From NCBI GenBank assembly GCA_036971475.1, contig JBAIZL010000001.1, positions 103,151,350-103,215,349 on the forward strand: a DNA stretch of 64,000 bases, read 5' to 3'. Origin of the DNA: Prosapia bicincta. Taxonomy: Eukaryota; Arthropoda; Insecta; Hemiptera; Cercopidae. Both the position numbers and the translations under genes were made by a program. Positions 45,025 through 57,640 of this stretch are shown here, in pieces. Under the pieces are notes generated by a model. The model saw only the letters and a program-made list of their open reading frames with translations. It made no database searches and was not told the origin of the DNA. Every line of letters starts with the position of its first letter. Positions within the stretch are counted from its first letter, which is position 1.

Positions 45025-45235
45025 GCAGAGGTTGTGTCTCATATTTTAATGTTTCCATTTCTTTTATTAGAAATCGTGTCCCACCTATTTAAGGGTTTGA
45101 ATATCTGTTGTTAGGAAACATGTCTCACCGATATAAAGGTTTCCATCTGTTGGTAGACAACTTCTCTAACTTATTTAATGTGATTTTATACCTGTTAGTA
45201 AAGATTGTGTCTGCCTTATTTTAGTAATTAAAGTT
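45025..45235. repeat. Degenerate tandem repeat, about 55-65 bp unit
   Basis: Three or four weakly similar units of the form GT(C)GTGTC...CC(A)...TTT...AAGGGTTT...ATCTGTTGTTAG. Confidence 0.3.
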
Positions 45236-45729
45236 TTACAAATCTGATTAAATAAGGTAAATATCTCATTAAAGTTCTAAACAGATTTGAATTGAGTATA
45301 TTTGAAATAAAGAATTTATCATAGCAAATAAAAAATACGTTCTGTTATAAGTAATTAATATCTGAACATGTATGATCGCTTATTACACCCTAAGGATGTA
45401 GCATCACAATCCTCAAAACGTTTCAGAAATGATTTGATGTTTTTTTTGTCAATAATCACACCACTAGAACACCAACGAACAAAATAAAAACAAGTCTGAA
45501 ATACGATCTTGATTAACCACAAGTGCAAATGTCTGACAGTCTATTTTTTTACCGTATGTTATTGAGCAACGTATTTTACTTCTTATTTATATTGTAATAA
45601 AGCTCTATTGCCTTTGATAATGTCATTAGCTTTGATTACTTAAATAAAATATAAATATACAATAAGTAAATAAATAAATAAAAAACTCTTAAATAAAAAA
45701 CACAACTACTACTTGGAACGTAATTTTTT
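45236..45729. other. No feature seen
   Basis: AT-rich DNA. Confidence 0.35.
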
Positions 45730-46129
45730 TTAAAGTCAATTCCTATTCAAGTCAACAAAGTAATATTAAAAATTTTTTTGTTTAGTCTTTAATTACAACT
45801 AATATAAATAAGTATATACATATGCCAGAATAAATACATTAAGTGGCAAAATATAAAGCGAATATCCTTGTAATTATCGCTTGCATTGTGTTGTAGATTA
45901 TTTTTGCTTTCCTTGCCAATTGTCCGTTTGTAAAACAAGGTTCGATTGTAATCCAGTTTGATTATTTTATACTTTTCGATCATTTTTAATCCTAGAGGAT
46001 TGTTTACGATATTTTGTGGTAAACACGTTAAGACTTGTAACATTTAGCCATGGAGGTTTCGATGAATATCAGAGTGGGGTGGAGAAAAATGCATATACAA
46101 CTTTGAGAAATATATATTTCTAGCTATTA
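45730..46129. repeat. Repeat D flank, copy 1, with remnant frame on the minus strand
   Basis: Matches 52,940-53,170 in inverted orientation and partly 63,660-63,850. A minus-strand frame (45789-46043) and the corresponding plus-strand frame at 52989-53204 align by eye (LP..I.NN..GLK.IE, then YKR/CYTNGTC, then NNLQHNA/NYNTLQA), so they derive from one sequence. Whether it was ever coding is unknown. Confidence 0.45.
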
Positions 46130-46385
46130 AAAAGTTGCCTCAGTGCTAAAGCGTTAGACTTTGAACATGAAGATACTCAGTTCGAATCCAACCTAGACCA
46201 TTCAAATTTATAAAATTTAATTATTGTATAAATATTTTATTAAACTATATTAACATCATTTGTCCTCCACTATAGTTGCAAAAAATGTATTTGAACTTGA
46301 GTGGATAAATAAAAACGTATTTTAATATCGAGTGGAAATCTGAACAAGATGCGTTTCAGGAGAGTGTGAACTAATAGAAGGGAAT
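46130..46385 (+). mobile_element. tRNA-derived SINE, copy 2
   Basis: A box TTGCCTCAGTGC (about 46135-46146), B box AGTTCGAATCC (46179-46189), body to CAGGAGAGTGTGAACTAATA and AGAAGGGAATG. The B box is the best preserved of the three copies. Confidence 0.7.
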
Positions 46386-46540
46386 GAAAAAAATTAAAAA
46401 ATGACCTTTTACAACCATTCAGAGTACATTTAACGTGTAAGAGATAAGTAATTTAATAAAAACATTATTTCTACAATAGATATTTTATAAAATATGAAGG
46501 TTTTTGAAATAATTTAAATAATAATTTTTTATATTCTCAC

Positions 46541-47036
46541 ATAATATTTATTTTTATCCAAAGGGAAGAGGAAACATAATTTAGATATTAATGTTTTTTA
46601 GAACACAATAGATTTTAAAGTAAATGACATTAGTATACTCAAAATTGTGAACTTTGCACTATTTATGTCACTCAATAACGAATGCAAGATACCCGAGATA
46701 ATATTACTAAGCTTGTTTTAGAAAATAAAACTTTATTGTATCCCAATAAAAGTGGGCTTATTACTAGGATAAATGATAAACTTTTTAAAAGCTAGTTTTT
46801 TTCTAAATAGAACGAAGTAAAATTGATTATTATTATTTTCTTTATTGATTATTTTCTAAAACAAGCTTAGTAATATTATCTCAGGTATCTTGCATTCGTT
46901 ATTGAGTGACATAAATAGTGCAAAGTTCACAATTTTGAGCATACTAACGTCATTTACTTTAAAATCTATTGTGTTCTAAAAAAATTAATATTTAAATAAT
47001 GTTTCCCCTTCCCTTGAGATAAAAATAAATATTATA
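46541..47036. repeat. Foldback element: inverted repeat with about 188-bp arms and 120-bp spacer
   Basis: Left arm 46541-46728 and right arm 46849-47036 are complementary with few mismatches; shared words are TTTATGTCACTCAATAACGA (left) and its complement in the right arm. No coding frame inside. The structure fits a MITE or foldback element, or a product of template-switch inversion. Confidence 0.8.
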
Positions 47037-49655
47037 TACTTTACATCAGTTATCTTATAAACAAAAATAATTTATGTTTTAATTATTTAAAATATATAGT
47101 TTAAACATTTTACTTTATGTTAATTATACAAAACAAACATAGTTTATAAAAAATGTAAAAACAGCCTATTCCAAAAAAATTATTCTGAAAAATCTTTAAT
47201 TAAATCGCATTGAATCTATTTATTTTTCTTAAACTCGGAAGTATTAAACAAATTATTTTCCTAAATAACAACATATTGTTTAAACTTCAGTGTATTTAAA
47301 TAAAAACACGTAGTAAATTCTTATGAAAATAAAACGAATTTCCTTATAAAACCCCATGAAAAGACGTTAAATAATTGAATTAATAATTATTATATCTAAA
47401 ATGATCTTTTAAGTATGGTTCCTGATGAGAAATTATACTATTTGAAACAACTAATTTTAATTAATCAATTTATTCTACTATAAGCTAAGTTATTTTTCTT
47501 CTACGAAAAAACAACTGTAATAAACATATTTCGTTTCATCTCAAAAGGTTAAAATATATTTGCAACCTGTTTTTATATCATTAAATTAAATTAATATCAG
47601 GAGCCTGAAACTTATCAAAAATAATTTCCGTTTTATTATAACTCATCGTTTTATAATATTTCTTATATGTTCGAAAACACAGGTAATTTTAATTTTGATT
47701 TTATTCTCGCGTAGTGAAACAATTATCTATGACTTAACATCGTTTCGTCGATAAATATCAGTCTCATACACGGTATGATTTTTAATTATTATTAATGAAA
47801 TTTTGTTTACTTACGATTAAATACTTTCCCAACTTTTAAATTAATAAATATTAACATAATTCCAATTTTACAAAAGGGAAACAGAGATTAATTTGTTCTT
47901 ACCAAATGAATTTCTTTCTGTTGTAAATTTTTTCCGTGCATTGCTACTCTGTGATGGCCCGTTTATGTGCCTGCGTCAATATGCTGAGTTTTATTTTGTT
48001 ACATTTTCTGTTGTTTCCCATTTCTGTTAAAAAATTGTCTTTTGGTATTAATTTAAAAATTTTGTTATTGCTAATTTTATATTTTTAAAATAATATCATT
48101 TGCGTTTCTATTGACATAGCGTCACTTGTTTTGCTATTTAGTAATACTTTAAAGTTTGAAAGCAAATTTGAAAAAATACAATTTATAAATTTTATTTACA
48201 AATTATAAATATAAATTATAGAAATATTTTTAATAATTTGAATGCAGTGTTTATTTTACACATAATGTGTACTCTATTTGTCCTGTAAAATAATTTCAAT
48301 ATTGATTTCACAAACAACTTGATTTAACAGATATCATTATAAAATCTTTGTTTGATGAGCCAAATTTCAAAGAATTACTTACGCATAGAATTATTTTTAG
48401 GGAAAACACACTACCTCCACCCTGGCCTGTTTACTTTAGATCGCAAACATTTTATCAGGCACTTAAAAATCTAAAACATTTTTCTTCACAGCGACACATG
48501 GAAATAAACTGCCTTTTATTTGGCACTATCTGAACCGAACCAATAATAGGGCTATTGTAACAGTTCGTAAACCCATCAGTTAGGAAAGTTTTATTTACGT
48601 ATATCTAGAGAGATAGCGAATCTATAGTTGGTTGTGTTGAATCTTGTCACAACCTAGATGCGAGAAATTCCGTGATGGTCCTACGATCCTTTGCATCAAG
48701 TCATTCGAGCCTGCTGACGAAAGTCGCCTATGTTGAGTAGCCGAGAGTTTGAGCTTAGATAGGTAGGAGCAAAGATTTCATTCGATATAGAGAGAGTACA
48801 TCCTTGTCTACTCAACAGTGTAGTTCCGGTCGAGAAACTTCATGGGCTAGGTAAGACCTATGGACCGCCTCCGTTTAGTCGCAAGACCTTTTATCGAAAT
48901 CGGTTACGAAATATAAGTTACGTAAAACCGACTTACAAAGCTTAGTTTCAAATTAAACCTCTACGTTATTCGACGAGAGTAACATCATCTTCACAAAGTA
49001 GTGTTGCAATAACCTACTTCACAGCTGTGTTATGGCATTGTCTTATGATGAAGATGATATTACTATTAAAAAAGATATTCTAGTTTAATATTGTATAACT
49101 TGAATAATGTTTTAGGTATGATTGTATTTTTTTTCTTTATTCATAATTTTATAATAATTGGCAAACAATTTGCAAGGCAAACAATATAGTTTAATCATAC
49201 TTGTCTTTGATCTCTTCTGTTTGTGATGTGTTGAAGGGAATTTGTAATTGAATCGTACACAGCAGCTTGATTGGAATTTGTTTGTAGTTAGTTATGGGAG
49301 GGGAGTCGTGACAAAGAGGTTTATTTAAAATTAACTCTCATTTTTGTATATTTACTAAAAAAAACGTCTTATTGAGAAAGGAATGTAATTTTTTTAGAAA
49401 CTTCTCTTTAAAGTCTCCTTTTATAATTTAGCAAAAACTTTATAATGAAGGTCTTTGTATAGCTGCTTTAACATAAACAATGTTATTCTTTTGTATTTTA
49501 TTAACTTAGTTCTGTTATATTACAAAATACTAATATGAGTTTTGGTTTAAAATGCACGTTAGTAATATAAATAACTTTGGGAAGTTCTTTTCTTATATTA
49601 CAATATTATTATTATAAAATTATATATTATATAATACTCATACTAAAGCAGCTTC
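47037..49655. other. No supported gene
   Basis: About 2.6 kb of very AT-rich DNA. 48,540-49,030 is somewhat richer in GC but holds no open frame of note. Confidence 0.35.
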
Positions 49656-49884
49656 TGTAGTTTAATTTAAATAAACGAAACCTCTATACAAGGTTATTTA
49701 AAACCTTTTGTACATTCTAATTACTTAGGCAACATTCTCAAAGGTAATTTATAATATAAATACCTTTTATTGTAAATTACCTCTGAGGATGATTGCTATG
49801 CAATTGAAATGTACCTAAGGTTTTAAAGAAAGGAAAAAGTTATTTGTAGTATAAAGGTTTCGTTTATTTAAATTAAACACTACG
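49656..49884. repeat. Imperfect palindrome with about 100-bp arms
   Basis: Outer ends TGTAGTTTAATTTAAATAAA and its near-complement ending CACTACG pair; inner ends AAGGTAATTTATAA/TTGTAAATTACCT pair around a centre near 49,768. The middle of the arms is more diverged. Confidence 0.65.
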
Positions 49885-50948
49885 CCACAGGGGTTTTGTG
49901 CAGTTATAGCTTCTATAGGCTACTCGTTTATACAAACGTAATTATTACCCCTGTTTATATAGTTACTTTATTTTAAATACAATGTGGTACAGTTTTCAAG
50001 GTCATTCAAGGCATTTGAATTGAATTCATACTGATTAATATTTTGTGGACCAGTATCGGTACTTGGCTTTCTCCTTCCTGTTACTTGTTTAATATGGGGT
50101 GCAAAAAGAGCTTTACATTTCGTGGGAATACCATTTTTAATTAAACATTACAATATATGTAACAAGATATATTCATCATTGCTCCAAAAATATGTAAGGC
50201 CTAATTAAACAATTAGTAATAGCGTTACTAACCGTATAAAGTTACTGGACGCCAAAACTGTATGTTCATTATGCTGCAATTTAAGGCGTAGAAAAGTAGA
50301 TACGTTTGTAAGAGTTGAGAGGGGGGAGGTAGTTATATAACATAACAATGATAGAAACAGTCCAACGATATTCAGCTTTATACTTTATTAATTTATTAAT
50401 TATGAGAAAAACCTTTCCTTATTTAGATTCATCATACTTTAGAGATAATACTTAAATACATTTATTTATAATATCTAAACTCGAAAATATTTTTAGTATA
50501 ATGTATACTAAATATTTTATTTCTCTTCATAACGCCTAGCAGTTCAGAAATAACACTGCAAAGCAATCTTAAGGCAGTAAGTTGGTTGGCGTAGTAACAC
50601 ACGAAACGTGACCTACTTGTTCTATGCTAGTCGCATCACCTTTAATTACAACGTGATTTAATTAAGCCTCCCTGATTGGTTCCGCCTCCACAAATATACC
50701 CCAATACATACAGGGTCAGGGACTAGCCATTGCATAAGCTTCAGTAACTTCCTCCTATAGCTTAAAGATTTTTTTCAATGTAGAAAGTAAATTGTAAGTG
50801 TAAAAATCCTACTTATTAAAATTTTGTAGAAAATATCACTCAATTACACAATCACATTTTCAATGAGTCAATCGCTTATCAATTTTGCTGTTAATATTGA
50901 AAGTTATTGACAGTTATTGACAGTTATTTAATATCTCTTGACTAAAAT

Positions 50949-50950
<2 letters not shown>
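49885..50950. other. No feature seen
   Basis: AT-rich DNA; a triple TTATTGACAG-like run at about 50,900-50,930 is a small tandem repeat. Confidence 0.35.

Positions 50951-51043
<93 letters not shown>
50951..51043. repeat. Compound (CA)n(TA)n microsatellite
   Basis: CA repeats to about 50,995 followed directly by TA repeats. Confidence 0.95.
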
Positions 51044-51045
<2 letters not shown>

Positions 51046-52664
51046 CAGGTCTACTGAAGTATCTGATTAAACCAGCCCTATTTTAAGTGCAGTCTAGGTA
51101 ATACAAGTTATTTTTCAGTTTAAAATATAACTGTGTTAAGCACATACATTCAAAGACCATCCTACATGAATCTTTGAAACATTAAACGTTACACATTCTC
51201 TTAGAAACCAAATACCGACATCAGACAAAATCATAACTTTGTGTTTCAACTTATGAAATAGATTCAGCTGAATAGGACTTTACTGACATCATAATATGAG
51301 CTCAACTTATAAGATATTAAATAAATTTAAAAACCATTTTGTAGAAAGTAAGTGATAATTAAGCATATAAAAAATTTTGATAAAATGGCTTTTGCATTGA
51401 TAATTGATAACATTGATAAACAAACAAAAATTCATTGGAATAAATACATATACTTTTGAAAAAAAATAAAATTTGTATTATTTAATCTATAACATTTAAA
51501 TCACTTATTTTTTAGTCCGAACTACTTTTTTAAAACTAGTACTGCTATGTTGTAACATATGTATACGCCTTAAACAAAATGACCAACACACATACATTTA
51601 AAAAATATACAATTTTATAAATTGTTACATTGATTGTACTACCACTCATTTAAAATCAAATTGTTATTAGAAGAAAATGAAATAAATACACAGATCCTAG
51701 TATATAATTTATAATCCGTTTTAGTTTATTCGATTTTCTTTTAATAAATTTAACCCCAACATATTTGTTAAATGTTATACGGTTTTAGTTTTGCTGAGGA
51801 ATATTTGTTTCTTGAAGGAGAGGTAGCGTGTACACAGCTTTCTCGCCCCGTTTGAAAGCAGATCCACCCTGCTCACGCTATGCTATTATTTTCTCTTATT
51901 ACCACTATCGTATGCTACACTGCCCACCCTAAGCTATTATTTCCCCTTATTACCACTTCCAGGAAACCAGTAGGAAACTTCGTTAATCCTACTTTAAGTC
52001 TAGAATTTCATATCCTACCTTTTCATGTGGGTGTAACACATGTAGGGTTCAGTTTATAGATTTATCTGAGTGTTGGTATACTTTACACGTGCATTACGTC
52101 CTACACAGGAACACTTGCCTAGATGTGATCTTGACGACGTATAAGTTTAGGTTTAATGTCTCCACATGAAGCCCACCTATTGTCGCCACACTTCGTCACC
52201 TGTTCTTTGTAATAACTAGCAATAGTCCTACTCTATAATCTCCATCGTATGAATTACGATAAAACTGGAATTACAAAAACACAAAATTGGAGTTTTAACT
52301 CATTAAAAATCATTAATTAAAAAACTAGAATATAAAATAGTTACAAAGATACATTTATTGGTTAATCCTAACTGAAGAAGTTCTTTTGCTGTTCAAAACA
52401 ATTAGGCCTGCATGCTTAAACGAAGTATAAAAGCAAATAAAAATTTAGTAAACAGTTTTATGTGGAAAAGTAAAATTTAGAGGCAATTACATGAAGCTGT
52501 AAACTATTCAAAAGTAATTTAAAATTGTAAAGACCACAATTACAAGTAAAACCAAGACAATACGTTTGGCTGTTATTACAATTTAACATTTAATCCGAAT
52601 TTGGTCAGCAAAGCACTAAAGTTAGTCTTGCTTGAATCCGTCCCACAGGGAAATGCATTTATTA
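51044..52664. other. No supported gene
   Basis: AT-rich. At 51,870-51,970 the phrases CTATGCTATTATTTTCTCTT and CTAAGCTATTATTTCCCCTT form a short direct duplication. Confidence 0.35.
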
Positions 52665-52920
52665 TTATTATTACATTCCTTCTATTAGCTCACACTCTCC
52701 TGATATATATTTTCAGTCGCTCATAAAGTATGTTTTTATTCATCCAACCAAATTCAAATATTTTTTTTTTAACTTGTAGTGGATGAAAATTGATGATAAT
52801 ATAGTATTTTCAAATATTTATTCAATAACTAAATATTTGGCGGTATGTGTCGGATTCGAACTGAGTACTTCATGTTCAAAGTCTAGCGCTTTGGAACTGT
52901 GCCAACTTTCCCATAGCTGT
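52665..52920 (-). mobile_element. tRNA-derived SINE, copy 3
   Basis: Minus strand: A box near 52895-52906 (TTGGCACAGTTCC), B box AGTTCGAATCC at 52853-52863, body, then TCAGGAGAGTGTGAGCTAAT and AGAAGGAATG followed by (TAA)n at 52,660-52,672. The TAA tail marks this as a genuine retroposed 3' end. Confidence 0.7.
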
Positions 52921-53204
52921 AAATGTTTAATTCAAAGATGTATTTGAATTTTTATTTTGAACCTATTTAGTTTTCTTCGAAAGCTAAATTGTACAACCTT
53001 AAATTGCTGCCATGTATACCATATAGTATCATAAATAATACTATAGGACTTAAAATTATAGAAACAAAATTAACAAACTGGATTACCTGTAAAGAACCTT
53101 GCTACACAAACGGAACATGCAAAAGGAAAGCGAAAAGAAACTACAACACATTACAAGCGCCAAAAAAAATAATGAAGAGTATGTATAGTAACAAACCAAA
53201 ATAA
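52921..53204. repeat. Repeat D flank, copy 2 (inverted relative to copy 1)
   Basis: Adjacent to the head of SINE copy 3, just as copy 1 is adjacent to the head of SINE copy 2. The best match is AAACTGGATTAC...CAAACGGA...GGAAAGC...CTACAACACA...CAAGCG. The plus-strand frame 52989-53204 is discussed with copy 1. Confidence 0.45.
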
Positions 53205-54470
53205 TAGTCCAACACATACATACATAGAAGGAAAAATGGAAAATTGAAAGGAAATTTGCTTTCAAAATTAGCACTTTTATTCGGAGTATTTATATAAATT
53301 ATCATTATAAAATAAAAAAGGAAATAAATTAAATATTTCTTGTTTTACTTGAGCAGAAATTGACTTAATAAATTGGTTTTTACATTACTAGTTTTTAGAT
53401 ATACCTCGGCTATTTTCATGCCAGCCCTGGCTGTGTATGTTTTGAATGGAAAACAATCATTGGCCATCAGTCATTCTCACAGAACATAGAGTTTTAAACA
53501 CTATTGAAAAAATTTATAACAAAATTTCATATAATAGCCGATTTTGGGGCTATTCATTATTTAGTATAACAACTATTTTAACAGGTAGATTAGGATACTC
53601 TGATTATTGTAAAATCTTCAATAACCCTTTATCTTAATAAGGAGTACTTAAAGTACTCCCTCTACACTCAAGGTCATCAAATACAAAAATAGTAATATGA
53701 ATATCAATAACCTATTAAAATCAAAACTTAAGGTAACAGAAAGTATATATATATAATCGCTTTTTATTGTATAGCATCGCTTTACAAAGATGCAAATAGA
53801 AATAAGACACGACTAGAGATTCTCTGATACAAAAGAGGTTTAAGATACAAGGGGTTCAAAATATTTCTCCGCAAAAGTCTTCAGCACATCGAACTCGATG
53901 TATTGCTTGCAATAAATCCCTCTGTGTGGGGTTATCTCAGAACATGAAGCAACATAAGCCGCCGCAACCTTGATAATAAAGTGCTTGCCATTTCTCTTTC
54001 TTACCATAATTACTTTGCAGGGAAAAGGATAACACTATTTCTTAAATAATACACTTTTTTATAAGCTGTGCATACTCAGATGTGATGATCGAAATCTTCA
54101 AAAACGAATACAAAGTTTTAAAGTTATAGTAACACTATGTAAAGCTGTATAAATATATTTTGAAGTACGGATTTCACAGCAGATTCAGAAGGAAACTGGC
54201 TGCTAAGTTTTGTTCTAAAACGTAGTATTTTATATGTTGAAAAGCCCACATAGTCAACGGGGAAATGTGCGTTGGAGAGAACCATGTAAGAACAACTCGC
54301 ATGGCTTTCAGTAAAGAAAAAAACATTTTCTGTACAAATTATTAGTAGTTCGAGACCTAATATTAAAATAATGGAAAAGAGCTTGGTAACATGAATTGTT
54401 CAAAATTTAGTTGAAGAAAAAAAATAGTCGTTCCTAATGCATTAGTTACTTTCGGACACGAAAGTTGGTT
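53205..54470. other. No supported gene
   Basis: AT-rich. GGAGTACTTAAAGTACTCC at about 53,641 is a perfect 9-bp-arm hairpin. Confidence 0.35.
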
Positions 54471-54701
54471 TTATTTAACTGGGTACATAAAGTCGGAAGT
54501 TCTTCTCTGTTTAACATGGAAACTCATCTCGTTAGCAACTACTTCATTTAATGAAAATAAAATTTTCCAATTCCCAATAATTGTATAGTGTCTTTTACCT
54601 TTTTCCATGAGAACTGAATGGAAACCGATACTGGTATAAAATTCTGTGTCCGCAACTTGAGATGAGTTTAATACTGATTCGTCATTGTAAATTGGCTGCA
54701 T
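54471..54701 (-). CDS. Small hypothetical frame (76 aa), possible terminal exon
   Basis: ATG at 54701. The protein has no strong compositional bias (GFHSVLMEKGKRHYTIIGNW, then LNEVVANEMSFHVKQRRTSD). An AATAAA word overlaps the stop codon on the minus strand (GTTAAATAAAACC), compatible with a polyadenylation signal. No motif is recognised, and no relative is seen elsewhere in the window. Confidence 0.25.
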   Translation of the reverse strand: MQPIYNDESVLNSSQVADTEFYTSIGFHSVLMEKGKRHYTIIGNWKILFSLNEVVANEMSFHVKQRRTSDFMYPVK

Positions 54702-54895
54702 TTCAATATCACAACTTTAAAATGTTTTTGATGATTAAATAAATTCAATCAAATAAATAGAGAATCTATTTATGAGTTTTTGATGCGTCATAAATGTTAA
54801 TTATTTAAATTTTTGCATTATCTTAAAAGATTAAAAGTCGTAGTTAAACGAATGTTTAGACCGTTATGGTGTATGTTTTGTGTGTATGTATGTGT
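54702..54895. other. No feature seen
   Basis: Short AT-rich spacer before the GT array. Confidence 0.35.
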
Positions 54896-55722
<827 letters not shown>

Positions 55723-55917
55723 TTAAATGTAGACATATTTTCCACTACCAGTGAAAAAGTGCGGGAATAAATCGAGCAAGGTGAAGTAGTTTTCCCGCAC
55801 TTCTTTGTATCCTTCCATGGGAACAGTTTTAAGTATGTGTAATGTCTCGCCACATTCAGACGGCAACAGTGTAGTTGTGCGCGAAATGTTCTTGGTTTGT
55901 TTGTGATAGTACGCCAT
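55723..55917 (-). CDS. Candidate first exon or small protein (64 aa)
   Basis: ATG at 55917 in a good context (AAAATAATGGCG). The frame uses GC-ending codons and CpG more than the surroundings and its product looks globular (TTTLLPSECGETLHILKTVP, then YKEVRENYFTLLDLFPHFF). A possible splice donor (CACTG|GTAGTG) lies about 25 nt before the stop. The 700 bp to its right (55,920-56,470) is also less AT-rich, as a promoter or 5' UTR might be. An inverted repeat AAGTGCGGGA/TCCCGCACTT (55757-55766, 55793-55802) lies inside the frame. No family is recognised. It is the best candidate for a host coding exon in the right half. Confidence 0.35.
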   Translation of the reverse strand: MAYYHKQTKNISRTTTLLPSECGETLHILKTVPMEGYKEVRENYFTLLDLFPHFFTGSGKYVYI

Positions 55918-57445
55918 TATTTTTTGTTAGTGATTGGAACTAGTAAACATTTTTGTGCATAATTAGTTTGTACCATTAATTTGTACGGCTGATAGTTGAT
56001 GAGTTCTTTGTAAACCTCCTTTGATTTTTAATTTAGCGACAGTTCGCTGGCAGTTTAGGTTATAATAGGCCTACTTTAGTGACATTTATGAAACTTATTT
56101 CTCTTTACATATTTCATTACAAACTGGGGACAGTTTGCGAGTCGTCTTTTGCCTCATAAAGTTAGTGCTAAAGCTCTATATATTTTGCGATTTCAAACTT
56201 CTTAGTAAAATTCTAGTGCTGCTACTTGTACACTTTGTGGACGTTTTCAATTTTCTTCTCTTCAATATGTTTTCCAATTAGGTAAACCCCGCTGTCGCTT
56301 GTATAGGTTCACCCAGCTGGAAACAGCAATGCAACTCCGATTAATCAAACGCGCCACTAGCCTCTCGGACTTAATCCCAACGGTGGTAAAGAAGCCTGAT
56401 GTGACGCGGAGACCTCGTACTCAGTAGCTCTACGAGTTGCCTTTCTTTGCTCACAAGTAATAATGATCCATTTAAACTATCCCTCCGTCGAAACCTCCTC
56501 TCATATGGTTTTTAATAATGCTTTTAGGTTCCGAAATAGTTGAAGACTACAAAGCAACTCCAGTATAGAGATTTAACTCCAGTTAAACGCCCCTATACGA
56601 AACTTGTTAGCGTACCTATTTTAAAATTTGAACTTCAGAAGTGGGTTGAAAATAATATTTAAATATAATTAAACGTTTTACGGTTTTTAACAGACTGAAT
56701 ATTATTTTGTATGATTATTATTATCATTTTAAATAAATAATCCTGATTTTATAATAAAATAAAATCTAAAACACTTGTACAAAATTTACACTTGAATGCA
56801 GTAGGACAATTTTTTAAATTATTTGAGGACAGTTGTTTCGGGAGATGTGTCCCATTGTTAGCCCAGACCGTAACTCAATTAGTTGACAATAGAAAACTCC
56901 TCAACAATAAAAAAAGTATGTTCTACTATAGGCAAATGTAACATATATACAAATGTTTTAGTTAAAAACTAGTAGCTCACGTGAAGATGGAATCAGCTAA
57001 TATGAAATATTATTATTATTTTAAATATGTTATTTAATTTAAAGGATATACGAGTATCTTTGAATGATATGTGAATTATACCTTTTTATATCTAGTTTTA
57101 GGTTTTAATTTTAAGGTTCAGCTGACCTACGCACTAGAATCTCGAAGTATACATCCGTAGGACTCAAGAATTTTACAAAATGTAGATGTAAATTATTAAT
57201 TTGTAAAGTAATTATAGTAGCTTACATAAGTAAAAAAACATTGAAAATGTAAATATATGTAAGAATTAGGAAAACATATTAAAAATAAGTAAAAGTAAAC
57301 TAAACTGTTCATATAAATGAAGACTGGGCAAACAAGCTAAATTTATCAACAAAAGTGTAAAGGGTAGAGTCGATTAACTTTAAAGTTTAGACAACTTTCT
57401 CTAATCGAATATTAGAAACAACCTACAGTTATGCAAAAAAAAACT
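55918..57445. other. No supported gene; GC-richer at 56,000-56,470
   Basis: The left part may be upstream sequence of the candidate exon at 55,723-55,917; the rest is AT-rich. Confidence 0.3.
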
Positions 57446-57640
57446 TTATTCATAAACACTGGAGACCCAAAAGGAAAGAAAAGCCCCATTTTTCTGGACG
57501 TGGAATGTGTACTCTCCTTTACAAACAGAATAAATATTACTTAAACGTCCTCTAGTGAGAGCTCTGGTAATTAAACCCCATGCTATCGCCATCGTCACCC
57601 GTCCTTGTAAGGCATCATCATTGTTTAAAGATCTAGAGCG
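57446..57640 (-). CDS. Candidate terminal exon (about 60 codons)
   Basis: Minus-strand open frame without ATG at its beginning. It is preceded by GATTGCTCCGCTCTAG, a fair 3' splice acceptor, and its stop overlaps an AATAAA polyadenylation word (GAATAAAG). The product (DDALQGRVTMAIAWGLITRA, then NIYSVCKGEYTFHVQ) is not AT-biased. No family recognised; a chance frame in a GC-richer patch is equally possible. Confidence 0.22.
   Translation of the reverse strand, partial: RSRSLNNDDALQGRVTMAIAWGLITRALTRGRLSNIYSVCKGEYTFHVQKNGAFLSFWVSSVYE

Noticed and set aside
48348..48533. 61-codon plus-strand frame
   Set aside because: No ATG start, no splice acceptor directly before it, and no recognisable motif.
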